From the NCBI GenBank assembly GCA_007692755.1, contig REBL01000187.1, positions 1-42,867 on the forward strand: 42,867 nt of DNA, given 5' to 3'. Positions 17,782 through 25,859 of this stretch are shown one piece after another (position 1 is the first letter of the stretch; the number at the start of each line of letters is the position of its first letter). The notes under the pieces are model-generated. The model searched no databases. It saw only the letters and a list, made by a program, of their open reading frames with translations, and was not told the origin of the DNA. Made by a program: the position numbers and the translations under genes. This stretch comes from Nodularia sp. (in: cyanobacteria). Lineage in GTDB: Bacteria > Cyanobacteriota > Cyanobacteriia > Cyanobacteriales > Nostocaceae.

Positions 17782-17943
17782 TTCGTTGAGGTGGTCGCTG
17801 AAGAAATTTCTCTGAGCCAGGTGGGTAGTTTGAATATGAGGATAAATAAATTCATTAAAGAAGTATTTGCAGATGGTGAGTTTGGTGATTTTATCAAACC
17901 TATCGTTGATACCCTCGACCTTTATCATAACCAAGGAGATACC
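17782..17943 (+). pseudogene. Remnant of a truncated gene beside the IS
   Basis: An open frame without its own start, reading FVEVVAEEISLSQ and then VFADGEFGDFIKPIVDTLDLYHNQG. I associate this sequence with the middle of larger cyanobacterial pentapeptide- or signalling-type proteins. It runs in frame, without a stop, into the start of the next gene. The original genes seem to have lost the intervening DNA by deletion, and the 5' part was removed by the IS on the left. Confidence 0.4.
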
Positions 17944-18378
17944 ATGTCACAAAGTCCTAAAAAGCAATCTAATTTCAACTTACAAGGCGCTCAATTCGCT
18001 GGTGGTCTTGTAGATGCTGAAACAGTTAACGCCCACCAAATAGGCGGTAACATCACCAACTACACCCCTGAGCAGAAACAGAACCTCGCAGAAGCCGCAG
18101 CAGATATTCAGCAGCTTCTCAATCAACTGAGCCAATTATACCCTACAACTACCACATCGGAGAAAATGACAGTTGTGGCAAGAGCCGTAGACGAAATTGA
18201 GAGTAATCCAACATTGAAAGCAAGGGTAATAGGTGCGTTGAAGGCTGGGGGAACGGAAGCATTGAAAGAATTAATCGACAATCCTTTGATTAATATAAGG
18301 TTGCCCCTGGTTGCACGAACCTTCTATTTAGGCCGAGTTAGAACTTGCTTATGCCGTCATGAATGGAGTAAACGCTAG
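17944..18378 (+). CDS. Small cyanobacterial helical protein, C-terminus altered
   Basis: 144 residues from ATG 17944, which follows a good ribosome site (AAGGAG). It starts MSQSPKKQSNFNLQGAQFAG, followed by NAHQIGGNITNYTPEQKQNL and a helical region with PTTTTSEKMTVVARAVDEIE. I have seen this arrangement in many small cyanobacterial proteins next to signalling or repeat proteins. After NPLINI the sequence (RLPLVARTFYLGRVRTCLC) no longer looks like the family, which suggests a frameshift or deletion near 18297. Function unknown, and the gene may be decaying. Confidence 0.5.
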   Translation: MSQSPKKQSNFNLQGAQFAGGLVDAETVNAHQIGGNITNYTPEQKQNLAEAAADIQQLLNQLSQLYPTTTTSEKMTVVARAVDEIESNPTLKARVIGALKAGGTEALKELIDNPLINIRLPLVARTFYLGRVRTCLCRHEWSKR

Positions 18379-18508
18379 GGGAGAAAGAAGAAAACATAGT
18401 ACAGAACGTATTAAATTTCACAAGTCTTGCCCTTGTTAACCTTTCGTTACATATTTATAAATTTCCCCGCCGACTTACTTAACTCAATACCTAATGGTGG
18501 AGAAATTC

Positions 18509-18622
18509 ATGACAATTAATCCTACTAAAAGTAACTATTATCAACAATTTCAAAAAGCTATGAAGTTGGTTCGTCTACAACATTTTAAAAGTTTTTTTAC
18601 CCCTTTAGTCTTATTCACTTAG
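18509..18622 (+). CDS. 37-residue small ORF
   Basis: ATG at 18509 follows a ribosome-site-like GGTGGAG by 6 nt. The product is basic then hydrophobic (MTINPTKSNYYQQFQKAMKL, ending FFTPLVLFT). It converges on the TPR gene, with stops nearly touching. It could be a small peptide gene linked to the regulatory pair or a chance frame; only the ribosome site supports it. Confidence 0.3.
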   Translation: MTINPTKSNYYQQFQKAMKLVRLQHFKSFFTPLVLFT

Positions 18623-19945
18623 TCACATAGTCTTTCTTCGCTTTCCTATTGTCCACTCTAAAACCAAATTAATTGTCCTCCAAAATCTGCTCATATTTAA
18701 AATTCTCATTTGATTGAATAATTTTAGCGCAGTACAAAAAGTTTTTATAGATTTTATATAATTTTTTTTGTTCCATAAAGCTATAGATAAATGTTGGAGA
18801 GAACTCGCTACTCCATGTTTATTATGAAGAGTCATTCTTAAATCACGTGACATTTCTAAATATTTGATTGCCTCATCAATTTTTCTCTGTGCAAGCTTAA
18901 TAAGCCCTAATTGTTCATAGTAGTCAGGTATTCCTGAATTACCATATATACTACTTCCTTGTTCTTGTATTGCTCTATCAATACAACTCAAGCATAGACT
19001 TTCTGCTAAATTATACTTACCTTGATTCAGTAAAACATAGGCTAAATGGTGTTCTACCCATTCAGTCTGCCTTTCAGTACCAAAAGCTTGGGCTATTTCT
19101 TTTGCTTTTTCAAGATAAGTAACGGCTTTGTCATAATTTTTTAGCTTCCTTTGAATTACACCTTGATGAAGCAATGGACTGATAAGTTTGTGTAATAAAC
19201 CATATTCTTCTCTAATTTCTATTGTTTCATTATAAAAATGTATAGCGTCTTTAAAATTACTAGAATTTATAGCAATCCAAGCTAAATGCTCAAGAATATC
19301 TGATTTTATATCAGTTATATTTTTAGATGAATTACTGTTTTTGCCTAGTTCATTTAAGTAATAGTATAATTTTTCTCTTCCTTGTTTATATTCACCTGAA
19401 TATACCTGAGCTATTGCCAAATTTGCTGCTGCTTCTATATAATATTCTGAAGATTTATCTATATTTACACATAATTCTTGAAAAAAATCACAAGCTGCTT
19501 GTCGAGTATTTGCTATTCCAGCTTGTGCCTTAGCTCTTAACATATAGATTCGTGTTAGATTATTTTCAGTATTTAAAAAATAATCTATAATTTCGTCACA
19601 GACATCCATTAACTGTCTTTCTAATCCTCGAAATAATAAATATTCGGATAATGAAAGCGGTAAACTAAGTGAATTATTGACAATAGTTATATTGATAGAT
19701 AATAAATATTCTATTGATTGAAATTTCTGAAGTGTACACAGATAATATATAGCTTCAGTATAACCCTTGACTTGATCTATATCCTGGGCATTTGAATTGG
19801 GTTTATAATTCTTTATCCAATTTATTATACTGATATAATCGTCAAGTTCACTTTCCGTTACTTGACTGTACAAAATCTTAGAATTAGGATTTATATTGAG
19901 TTTTGCTAAAATAAAATCAGCAGACATTAAAACAGTAGTTTTCAT
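18623..19945 (-). CDS. TPR-repeat protein, partner of NB-ARC ATPase
   Basis: 440 residues. The N-terminal about 120 residues are without clear motifs; then come tandem tetratricopeptide repeats with the usual Ala/Gly/Tyr spacing (for example NLAIAQVYSGEYKQGREKL, AIHFYNETIEIREEYG, AVTYLEKAKEIAQAFG, QLGLIKLAQRKIDEAIKYLE). It is probably co-transcribed with the NB-ARC gene, 25 nt upstream on the same strand. STAND regulators usually carry ATPase and repeat sensor in one chain; here they appear as two proteins. It would bind an effector or partner protein. Confidence 0.75.
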   Translation of the reverse strand: MKTTVLMSADFILAKLNINPNSKILYSQVTESELDDYISIINWIKNYKPNSNAQDIDQVKGYTEAIYYLCTLQKFQSIEYLLSINITIVNNSLSLPLSLSEYLLFRGLERQLMDVCDEIIDYFLNTENNLTRIYMLRAKAQAGIANTRQAACDFFQELCVNIDKSSEYYIEAAANLAIAQVYSGEYKQGREKLYYYLNELGKNSNSSKNITDIKSDILEHLAWIAINSSNFKDAIHFYNETIEIREEYGLLHKLISPLLHQGVIQRKLKNYDKAVTYLEKAKEIAQAFGTERQTEWVEHHLAYVLLNQGKYNLAESLCLSCIDRAIQEQGSSIYGNSGIPDYYEQLGLIKLAQRKIDEAIKYLEMSRDLRMTLHNKHGVASSLQHLSIALWNKKNYIKSIKTFCTALKLFNQMRILNMSRFWRTINLVLEWTIGKRRKTM

Positions 19946-19970
19946 AACACTTATAGCAAAAGTTATAAAG

Positions 19971-21374
19971 TTATTTCTCTGGAAATATTTTTAATCTATG
20001 AGATATAGCTACACTGCGAATTAGATTGTGTAGCGTTACTAATACTTCATAATTATCATTAATTCCAGCGTCTTCGATTAAGTAACGATCCCGTAAAGCT
20101 TGCATAGCTGACTTTTGACGTTCTTTACTATAATTTCGATACTCTAAATGGCTCAACCACCAATTTCCGGGAACTTGACAACGGTATTTTGAAGCAATAC
20201 AAATTAAAAAATAAGCATCATATATATCATTTTTTAATCTTTCAAATGTTTTTTCAATTCTTAACCTTACTTTCGTCCTTAATTTCTGTGTATATGAATC
20301 TATTTCCCATCGATCTTCTTCCCCTTGAATTATTCCTTGATTCAGAGCTTCCTTTAAATCTGCTTTTACTTTTTCTATATAATCTTTATTTTTTTTCCAA
20401 TAAGCAAGAACATTACCTTGATAATCTTCCTTAATTTCTCCAGCAATGACGCGCAAAGCTAAAGGATGTCCATCATAAACTTCCCCAATTAAGCGTAAAG
20501 GGCTATTCTGTGATGTTAAAGCACTATCTAACTCAAATTTTTGAAAAAAAGATATTTGCTCATTTGTGTCTAAGCCTCTAAGCAACTGTAAATGCCAAAG
20601 ATTTTTATAGCGATCGCACTCTGCCATTTGAAATTTTATTGGCAAATTTTGAGATGTAAGAATAAAACGACTTTGACAAGTAGGTTGGGCTAACAAGTTG
20701 ACAAAAAAATTTCCCCAATTCTCATCAATAAAGTCGCTCCAGCCTTCATCCTCATTACCTGCAAGTAGAAATTCGACGGAATCCATAAGGATGAGATAAG
20801 GATGATTGCATAAGCGTTTGAGCAACCGATTTGATATCAACTCTGGTTTTCGTTCCTCGTTTGATATTTTTTCCCCCCAATTTGTTAACCATTGAATTGC
20901 CTGACTCATAAAATCCAAAGGTTTATTCCGAATATCAGATTCACAATTTGCCCTAACTTCTGTCCAATTACCCCGCAATTCTTGTACTAGTCGTTCAGCA
21001 AGTGTGGTTTTACCTATACCAGTAATACCAACTAATAGCACTATACGTGTATAACCCTGTACCTTGTGAATTAAATTATCAATCAGTGTTTCCCTACCTA
21101 CCCAATTCTCGTCATAACTAACAAACTCCATGTAGGACGCTTGGGTTGGGCTATTATCTACTATTTCTTGCCAATCAAATCCTATAGCCTGGCAAATAGC
21201 TACAAAATTTTCATGTTTAATTGGTTGTCTCTTCCAAAATCGCTGCAAGGTAGACCTACTGACCCCACCAGCTTCGCTTAACCAACTAGGTGAGTCTTTA
21301 GTCCAACCGTTTTTTTTTCTGACCTTATCTATATTTATGAGTCCTTGACGAGATGCAAATACAGAGTCTGCCAT
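19971..21374 (-). CDS. HTH/NB-ARC (STAND) ATPase
   Basis: 467 residues from ATG 21374 (GTG at 21383 would add three). The N-terminal about 75 residues form an XRE-like HTH (GVSRSTLQRFWKRQPIKHEN, then AICQAIGFDWQEIV). The NB-ARC core has Walker A GITGIGKT (116-123), Walker B LILMDSVE and later GHPLALRVIAGE, the GxP sensor motif of STAND ATPases. The C-terminus has a winged-helix look, with no repeat domain; the TPR protein encoded next may supply it. It is probably a ligand-gated transcription regulator. A perfect inverted repeat 41 bp upstream of its start is a likely operator. A defence role is the alternative. Confidence 0.75.
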   Translation of the reverse strand: MADSVFASRQGLINIDKVRKKNGWTKDSPSWLSEAGGVSRSTLQRFWKRQPIKHENFVAICQAIGFDWQEIVDNSPTQASYMEFVSYDENWVGRETLIDNLIHKVQGYTRIVLLVGITGIGKTTLAERLVQELRGNWTEVRANCESDIRNKPLDFMSQAIQWLTNWGEKISNEERKPELISNRLLKRLCNHPYLILMDSVEFLLAGNEDEGWSDFIDENWGNFFVNLLAQPTCQSRFILTSQNLPIKFQMAECDRYKNLWHLQLLRGLDTNEQISFFQKFELDSALTSQNSPLRLIGEVYDGHPLALRVIAGEIKEDYQGNVLAYWKKNKDYIEKVKADLKEALNQGIIQGEEDRWEIDSYTQKLRTKVRLRIEKTFERLKNDIYDAYFLICIASKYRCQVPGNWWLSHLEYRNYSKERQKSAMQALRDRYLIEDAGINDNYEVLVTLHNLIRSVAISHRLKIFPEK

Positions 21375-21414
21375 GTTTAGCACTTATTGACTTATTATTA
21401 GCTTCAATTTTGAC

Positions 21415-21452
21415 TCAGTTTTGTGTCAGTTGCAAGAATGACACAAAACTGA
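21415..21452. promoter_or_regulatory. Perfect 14-bp inverted repeat, likely operator
   Basis: TCAGTTTTGTGTCA and TGACACAAAACTGA separated by 10 bp, lying between the NB-ARC gene (starting 41 bp to the left) and the 60-residue peptide gene (183 bp to the right). Arm length, symmetry and place suit a dimeric HTH operator. It has no T-run on either side, so it is not a normal terminator. Confidence 0.6.
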
Positions 21453-21634
21453 AGCGGCGTGAGCTATTTAACTCTGAAATTATAAAGATGTGAAAGGGAA
21501 AGTTCATCAAAAACCTTTTCACAATGCATAGATATTATCTTTTGTCAAGCGATAAAACTTTGAAAAGTGTAGTGGGCCCCTCGCTTCTTCTTGGTTGAGT
21601 CACAAATTAACCTTAATGGAGGGAGAAACGAGCG

Positions 21635-21817
21635 ATGACATTGACATACAGACTATCACCTTTAATGAGCCTGGAAGCCCTAATTTTTGGAATCAGTGAT
21701 ATTTTTGGATTGACTTCAGTAGAAGCTTTGGAAACGAAAAATATTACCTTTGTAGTTTTCCCAAGTTTTAATGGTGGGGATGGTGAAGAAGAACAACCAA
21801 TTGGAGATACTAAATGA
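21635..21817 (+). CDS. 60-residue peptide gene, possible precursor or signal
   Basis: The ATG at 21635 follows a very good ribosome site (GGAGGGAG) by about 9 nt, so I take it as real. The peptide opens with MTLTYRLSPL, has a hydrophobic centre (LEALIFGISDIFGL) and ends in an acidic, glycine-containing tail (SFNGGDGEEEQPIGDTK). It is divergent from the NB-ARC/TPR pair and shares its control region. It could be a second substrate of the downstream maturases, a peptide sensed by the NB-ARC/TPR proteins, or an unrelated small protein. No homologue is recognised. Confidence 0.55.
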   Translation: MTLTYRLSPLMSLEALIFGISDIFGLTSVEALETKNITFVVFPSFNGGDGEEEQPIGDTK

Positions 21818-21920
21818 TGGTTAAAAACCTCAAGATTTATACTTAACTATTGCCAGGGAGTATAACTAGAAAATCTGGTTTACTCCCCTCCATAGAAATT
21901 GTTTTCTTGTTAACAGCTTA

Positions 21921-22831
21921 GAGGATGTTTTAAAAGTCAGAGAAGGCTAAAAATTATGCTAGCCGTCGAATCATGATACGAATCATAGCAACATAGATGA
22001 ATGTCTCGGAAGTTTGAGGTAATCGTTCATAATCCTTGCTTAAACGCCGACACCAATTAAGCCAGCCAAAAGTCCGCTCCACAACCCAACGCTTAGGTAA
22101 ATGAACAAAACCCTTTTTCTCCAAGGGTCTGAGGACAATTGTGACAATCCACCGAAACATATCCATCACCCAACGCATAAATTTTTCTCCTCGGTATCCA
22201 CCATCCATCCAAATGGTATTTAATCGTTTTACCTGATTCTCCGTATTATGAACTCGATGGAGAACTTTTTTGGCTCCTTCCCGTTCTGGGAGACTGGCAG
22301 ACGTTACCAAGACCCGCAAAACGAGTCCTAACATATCCACCGTCAGATGCCGCTTACGTCCGTGTATCTTTTTCCCCGCATCATAGCCCACCTCTTGAGA
22401 AATCATTGTTGCTGTTTCCACTGATTGGCTATCAACTGCGGCTTCGGATGGACTAGGTTCTCGTCCCGCTGCGACCCTAACCCACTGGTAAAGTTTGTCG
22501 TGAATCTTTAACCATGTACCATCTTGACTCCATCGCCAAAAATAACCATAAACTGTTTGCCAAGGCGGGAAATCTCCCGGCAATCCTCGCCATGTACATC
22601 CCTGGCATAACACATACAAAATGGCATTGACAACCGCATATATTGCTACATTGCGTGGACGACCACCAGATTTTGCTGATGGAAACTCTCCTGCTATCAA
22701 TTCCCACTGTTCCCATGTCAAGTTACTAGGGTATGCTTTACTCATCTGCTCACAAGGTGCTGTTATCTACAAATTTCAGCATATACTTTGTGAGCTTTCT
22801 TACAACAGCCTCCTACTTTTAAAACATCCTC
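21921..22831 (-). mobile_element. IS5-family insertion sequence, intact
   Basis: 911 bp with perfect 17-bp terminal repeats (GAGGATGTTTTAAAAGT at 21921-21937 and its complement at 22815-22831). TTA precedes the left end and follows the right end, consistent with a 3-bp duplication. The right-hand TTA is also the stop codon of the regulator gene that follows. It encodes one intact transposase. Confidence 0.85.
21954..22745 (-). CDS. IS5-family transposase
   Basis: 263 residues, full length for the group. The N-terminal domain (LTWEQWELIAGEFPSAKSGG, then CTWRGLPGDFPPWQTVYGYF) is typical of IS5-type transposases. DDE residues are visible at AAVDSQSV, IWMDGGYRGE and VVERTFGWLNWCRRL. No stops or frameshifts are present, and the terminal repeats are perfect, so the element is probably recent and may be active. 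Confidence 0.9.
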   Translation of the reverse strand: MSKAYPSNLTWEQWELIAGEFPSAKSGGRPRNVAIYAVVNAILYVLCQGCTWRGLPGDFPPWQTVYGYFWRWSQDGTWLKIHDKLYQWVRVAAGREPSPSEAAVDSQSVETATMISQEVGYDAGKKIHGRKRHLTVDMLGLVLRVLVTSASLPEREGAKKVLHRVHNTENQVKRLNTIWMDGGYRGEKFMRWVMDMFRWIVTIVLRPLEKKGFVHLPKRWVVERTFGWLNWCRRLSKDYERLPQTSETFIYVAMIRIMIRRLA

Positions 22832-23944
22832 TTATGCATTATCAGCATTTAAGGCTTGCTGTGCATCAGTTTTCCAACCAGTTAGTTCAGGTAAATACTT
22901 GTATTTTGTTTCATCAGCATAACATTCTAAGAACTTTTTCCAAAACTCTAAAGCACCTTCTTTATCTCCTTCGGCTTCTAGCACTTTTGCTAGTAAGCAA
23001 TGAGCAGGTGCATAATCTTGGTCTAATACCAGAGATTGAAGTAAATTTTCTTGAGCTTGCTGATAGTTTCCTTCCTGAAAATATGCCCAACCCAGGTTTT
23101 TTAGTAATGAAGCCTTGAGCATCACTTTACCATTAACTTGTGGCAAAATGTCCTTAATCATTTTTATTGCAACTTGACGTTGACTGCTATCTTTATCTTG
23201 TATAATTAATAATCTAGATAGGTTATTAATAGCGGCGAAAACAGCATGATTATTTTCTTTGCCGAGTATCTTAGTAGCTTTCTCGTAGTAATTACTAGCT
23301 TGTTCTAGCTTGTTTTCTCCTTCATAAACTAACCCTAGATTATAATAAGCTTCAGGAAAATTGGAATTAAATTTTATTGCCCATTCTAAATAGAATTTAG
23401 AATCTACTAGATTCATTGCTTTATAGCATTCTAAACCTTTTTTATTAAGTATTTTAGCAAGTTCACCCTCATTATCACATTCTTGAAATTGTCTAATAAT
23501 CTCATCTTTATCTCTATTGCGCGATATATATTGCAACAAAAAATTACTGAATGTATCTTGAAAATGTTCAGTTTGATTTATCAAAGATTTGCTGAAGAGT
23601 ACCGCTTTTGTAAAAGAGTCCTGTTGTGTCTCTATTGTTTCTATATCTGCAATATCTTTTGCATTGCTAATAGAGCATTTGTTCAGTAATTCAGGTTTGT
23701 ATTTTGTAAATAAAGCAAATAATTCCAAGCGTCTAGCTCGTCTAGAACGTTGTCCTGGTTGATTTTTATCATCCAACCCAAATTCTTGGCAGGTTCGTTC
23801 GATATGTTTTCTAACTGTCGTCTGTCCAATTCCCATAGACTGAGCAATATTTGCATCTGTCTCACCTTGCAGTACCCTTTGCAACACTTCTTTACGACGG
23901 TGTGTAAATTGCTCATATATGTATTCAAATTCTTGTTGATTCAT
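22832..23944 (-). CDS. LuxR-type HTH regulator with TPR repeats
   Basis: 370 residues. The N-terminus (about 12-60) is a LuxR/GerE-like HTH (RRKEVLQRVLQGETDANIAQ, then GIGQTTVRKHIERT). A linker of about 100 residues follows, then TPR repeats (AYYNLGLVYEGENKLEQASN; NLGWAYFQEGNYQQAQENLL). It is divergent from the RiPP precursor, with a 394-bp control region between them containing four AGTCGCA motifs. It is the best candidate for the cluster's regulator. The IS5 copy sits exactly at its stop codon; the TAA is preserved by the TTA duplication, so the protein is probably complete. Confidence 0.75.
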   Translation of the reverse strand: MNQQEFEYIYEQFTHRRKEVLQRVLQGETDANIAQSMGIGQTTVRKHIERTCQEFGLDDKNQPGQRSRRARRLELFALFTKYKPELLNKCSISNAKDIADIETIETQQDSFTKAVLFSKSLINQTEHFQDTFSNFLLQYISRNRDKDEIIRQFQECDNEGELAKILNKKGLECYKAMNLVDSKFYLEWAIKFNSNFPEAYYNLGLVYEGENKLEQASNYYEKATKILGKENNHAVFAAINNLSRLLIIQDKDSSQRQVAIKMIKDILPQVNGKVMLKASLLKNLGWAYFQEGNYQQAQENLLQSLVLDQDYAPAHCLLAKVLEAEGDKEGALEFWKKFLECYADETKYKYLPELTGWKTDAQQALNADNA

Positions 23945-23978
23945 TTTATGTTCATAGATAACTCAGTAATAAACCGAT

Positions 23979-24229
23979 TTGCGACTATTTTACAGGAAAT
24001 TACTACTAACTCCTTGTTACTTTGGAGATAAAAGCTCACTTTATACTCTCAAACGCCTATTACATAAGGCTTATTGATTTTTAATCGAGAATGAAAATCA
24101 TTTTTATCCAAAAAACACAAATCTTTTACAGTCGCAATTGTAGCTGTTTTTGGAAAAAAGTCGCAAAAAACTTCTCGTAGCTATTGACAGTTTGTATTTT
24201 ACTTTGATATAAAAAATACATAAGTCGCA
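23979..24229. promoter_or_regulatory. Repeated AGTCGCA motif, candidate regulator sites
   Basis: AGTCGCAA occurs at 24130-24137 and 24159-24166, AGTCGCAG at 24223-24230, and an inverted AGTCGCAA (TTGCGACT) at 23979-23986, 35 bp before the regulator start. All are in the region between the LuxR/TPR gene and the precursor. Two lie just upstream of the putative -35 and one just after the -10. They look like binding sites for the regulator encoded beside them. Confidence 0.5.
24184..24213 (+). promoter_or_regulatory. Sigma70-type promoter for the RiPP precursor
   Basis: Consensus TTGACA (24184-24189) and TATAAA (24208-24213) with an 18-bp spacer, 125 bp before the precursor ATG. It is the only strong promoter seen in the divergent region and is flanked by AGTCGCA motifs. 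Confidence 0.5.
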
Positions 24230-24338
24230 GATGTCCCTGCTTCGTGACATCTATGAGACAGACACCAGGAAGTTGAAAAGCTCTTCTTTCAGAGTTTTGC
24301 CTCCTAATGCCAATTAGTCCAAACTCAAGAAAAAAATC

Positions 24339-24581
24339 ATGTCAATCAATACCTGTAATGTTTCCATAACTCCTGAAACTAATAAGTCCGTTGCTACTCG
24401 TGTCCTACAGTTATACGATTTAGCTGTAAAACAGCCTACTATTCTTAGCTCTCTGGTCAATTTCACTGGTAGTGCAAATAAAAAAGATGAAGAATCACAA
24501 ATTGATTCAGATACTTATTTAACAAAAGCTCACGGATTTGGTGATTTTGATAACTGGGGAAATTTTTCTAGCTGGCGCTAG
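24339..24581 (+). CDS. RiPP precursor with four aromatic-X-X motifs
   Basis: 80 residues. A helical leader (about 15-48; SVATRVLQLYDLAVKQPTIL) is followed by a polar linker (ANKKDEESQIDSD). The C-terminal core consists of four contiguous three-residue units: F67-G-D69, F70-D-N72, W73-G-N75, F76-S-S78, then W79-R80. Aromatic-X-(D/N/S) is the pattern crosslinked by three-residue-cyclophane (triceptide) radical SAM enzymes. A maturase of that type begins 102 nt downstream, after a hairpin. The leader also resembles the helical recognition domains of other RiPP precursors. Product identity is inferred, but the motif plus context is strong. Confidence 0.75.
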   Translation: MSINTCNVSITPETNKSVATRVLQLYDLAVKQPTILSSLVNFTGSANKKDEESQIDSDTYLTKAHGFGDFDNWGNFSSWR

Positions 24582-24603
24582 ATCAAAGTTGACCTTCTTC
24601 TAA

Positions 24604-24628
24604 AGCTATCAAAAAACTTTTGATAGCT
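24604..24628 (+). terminator. Hairpin between precursor and maturase genes
   Basis: An 11-bp perfect stem (AGCTATCAAAA and TTTTGATAGCT) with a 3-nt loop, 23 bp after the precursor stop. What follows is A-rich rather than T-rich. It may act as a partial terminator or 3'-end stabiliser that gives more precursor than maturase mRNA, a common arrangement in RiPP operons. Confidence 0.5.
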
Positions 24629-24683
24629 AATAAAAAGATTAATTTAGTATTTAGTATTTAGTTCTTTGTTAGTATCTGTGAAA

Positions 24684-25838
24684 ATGCACTTAAATCTTCA
24701 AGAATTTAACTCACATAACCCCTTGGTCATAATTCAACCAACTCCTTTTTGTAATCTGGATTGTCAGTATTGCTATTTACCTAATCGTAATCTAAAACAA
24801 CAAATGTCTTTAGATGTTCTTGAACGCATTTTTGATGAGGTTTTGAAAAGCTCTTTACCTGATCCTATTGAATTAGTTTGGCACGCTGGTGAACCCTTAG
24901 CAGTTTCTAAAGATTTTTATAGGAAGGCATTTCAAATCTTAAACCAAATTAATTTGAAGTATAACAGGAAGTTACTGCATGGTATTCAAACCAATGCTAC
25001 TTTAATTGATGAAGAATGGATTAATCTTTTTCAAGAAAATCAGATACATATTGGAGTAAGCATTGATGGTCCAGATTTTATTCATGATAGATATCGAGTC
25101 ACTCATACAGGATATGGAACACATAAAAAGACAATGAGAGGGATCAAATTACTCCAAAAAAATCAGATACCATTTAACACAATATCTGTATTGACTGATT
25201 TTTCTCTTGATTACCCCTATGAAATGTTTGCTTTTTTTGTTGAGAATGAAATCCAGCGTGTTGCTTTCAATATTGATGAAATTAGTGGAGAAAATTTATC
25301 TTCATCTTATGAATTAGAGCAAGCTATATATAAATATAAAAAATTTATTCATAAGTTTGCTGAACTTGTTGATTCAAATAACGGTATTCCAGAAGTGAGA
25401 GAATTTGTTCAGATTACATCCAGTATTAAAAATAATCCTCATGGAAAAGGTATTCTAATTAATAGCACTAATATTCCTTTTCATGTTATTACTTTTGATT
25501 ATCAAGGAAATTATACAACTTTTTGTCCTGAACTATTAGCAACAAAGAGTTCAAAATTTGATAATTTCATTATGGGGAATATTTTGCAAAATGAAATAAA
25601 CTCTATTTCTGAAAATTCAATCTTTAAGGCAGTTAATAGTGAGATTCAGACAGGTTTAAAAGCTTGTAGAGAATCCTGTGAATATTGGTATTTTTGTGGT
25701 GGAGGTTCACCATCCAACAAGTTTTCTGAAACGGGAAGATTTGACGTTACAGAAACTCTGCATTGTAGAGTTCATAGAAAAGCCTTAGTAGATAGTATTT
25801 TAGATTATCTAGAGTCTAAAAAACCAGTTTTTAGATGA
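24684..25838 (+). CDS. Cyclophane-type radical SAM/SPASM peptide maturase
   Basis: 384 residues from ATG 24684 (TTG 24666 is the longest frame). The radical SAM cluster is C23-x3-C27-x2-C30 (CNLDCQYC), followed by a glycine-rich WHAGEP and GVSIDGP, as in the anSME-like branch. A C-terminal SPASM-type region has many cysteines (TFCPEL, ACRESCEYWYFCGGG, LHCRVHR). FCGGGSPSNKF and the overall architecture resemble the GrrM/OscB group, which forms C-C crosslinks between an aromatic ring and the beta-carbon two residues later. The four aromatic-X-X units of the upstream precursor are the obvious substrate. It needs SAM and a reductant and acts in the cytoplasm. Confidence 0.85.
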   Translation: MHLNLQEFNSHNPLVIIQPTPFCNLDCQYCYLPNRNLKQQMSLDVLERIFDEVLKSSLPDPIELVWHAGEPLAVSKDFYRKAFQILNQINLKYNRKLLHGIQTNATLIDEEWINLFQENQIHIGVSIDGPDFIHDRYRVTHTGYGTHKKTMRGIKLLQKNQIPFNTISVLTDFSLDYPYEMFAFFVENEIQRVAFNIDEISGENLSSSYELEQAIYKYKKFIHKFAELVDSNNGIPEVREFVQITSSIKNNPHGKGILINSTNIPFHVITFDYQGNYTTFCPELLATKSSKFDNFIMGNILQNEINSISENSIFKAVNSEIQTGLKACRESCEYWYFCGGGSPSNKFSETGRFDVTETLHCRVHRKALVDSILDYLESKKPVFR

Positions 25839-25859
25839 GTGTAAAAGGCAATATATCAG

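Noticed and set aside
22832..22834. IS5 insertion truncating the LuxR/TPR regulator
   Set aside because: The TTA target duplication keeps the TAA stop, and the sequence left of the IS also restores TTA at the junction, so the gene end is unchanged.
22477..23118. Overlapping open frames on both strands of the IS5 region
   Set aside because: They are in other frames of the transposase and of the regulator gene and have no own features.
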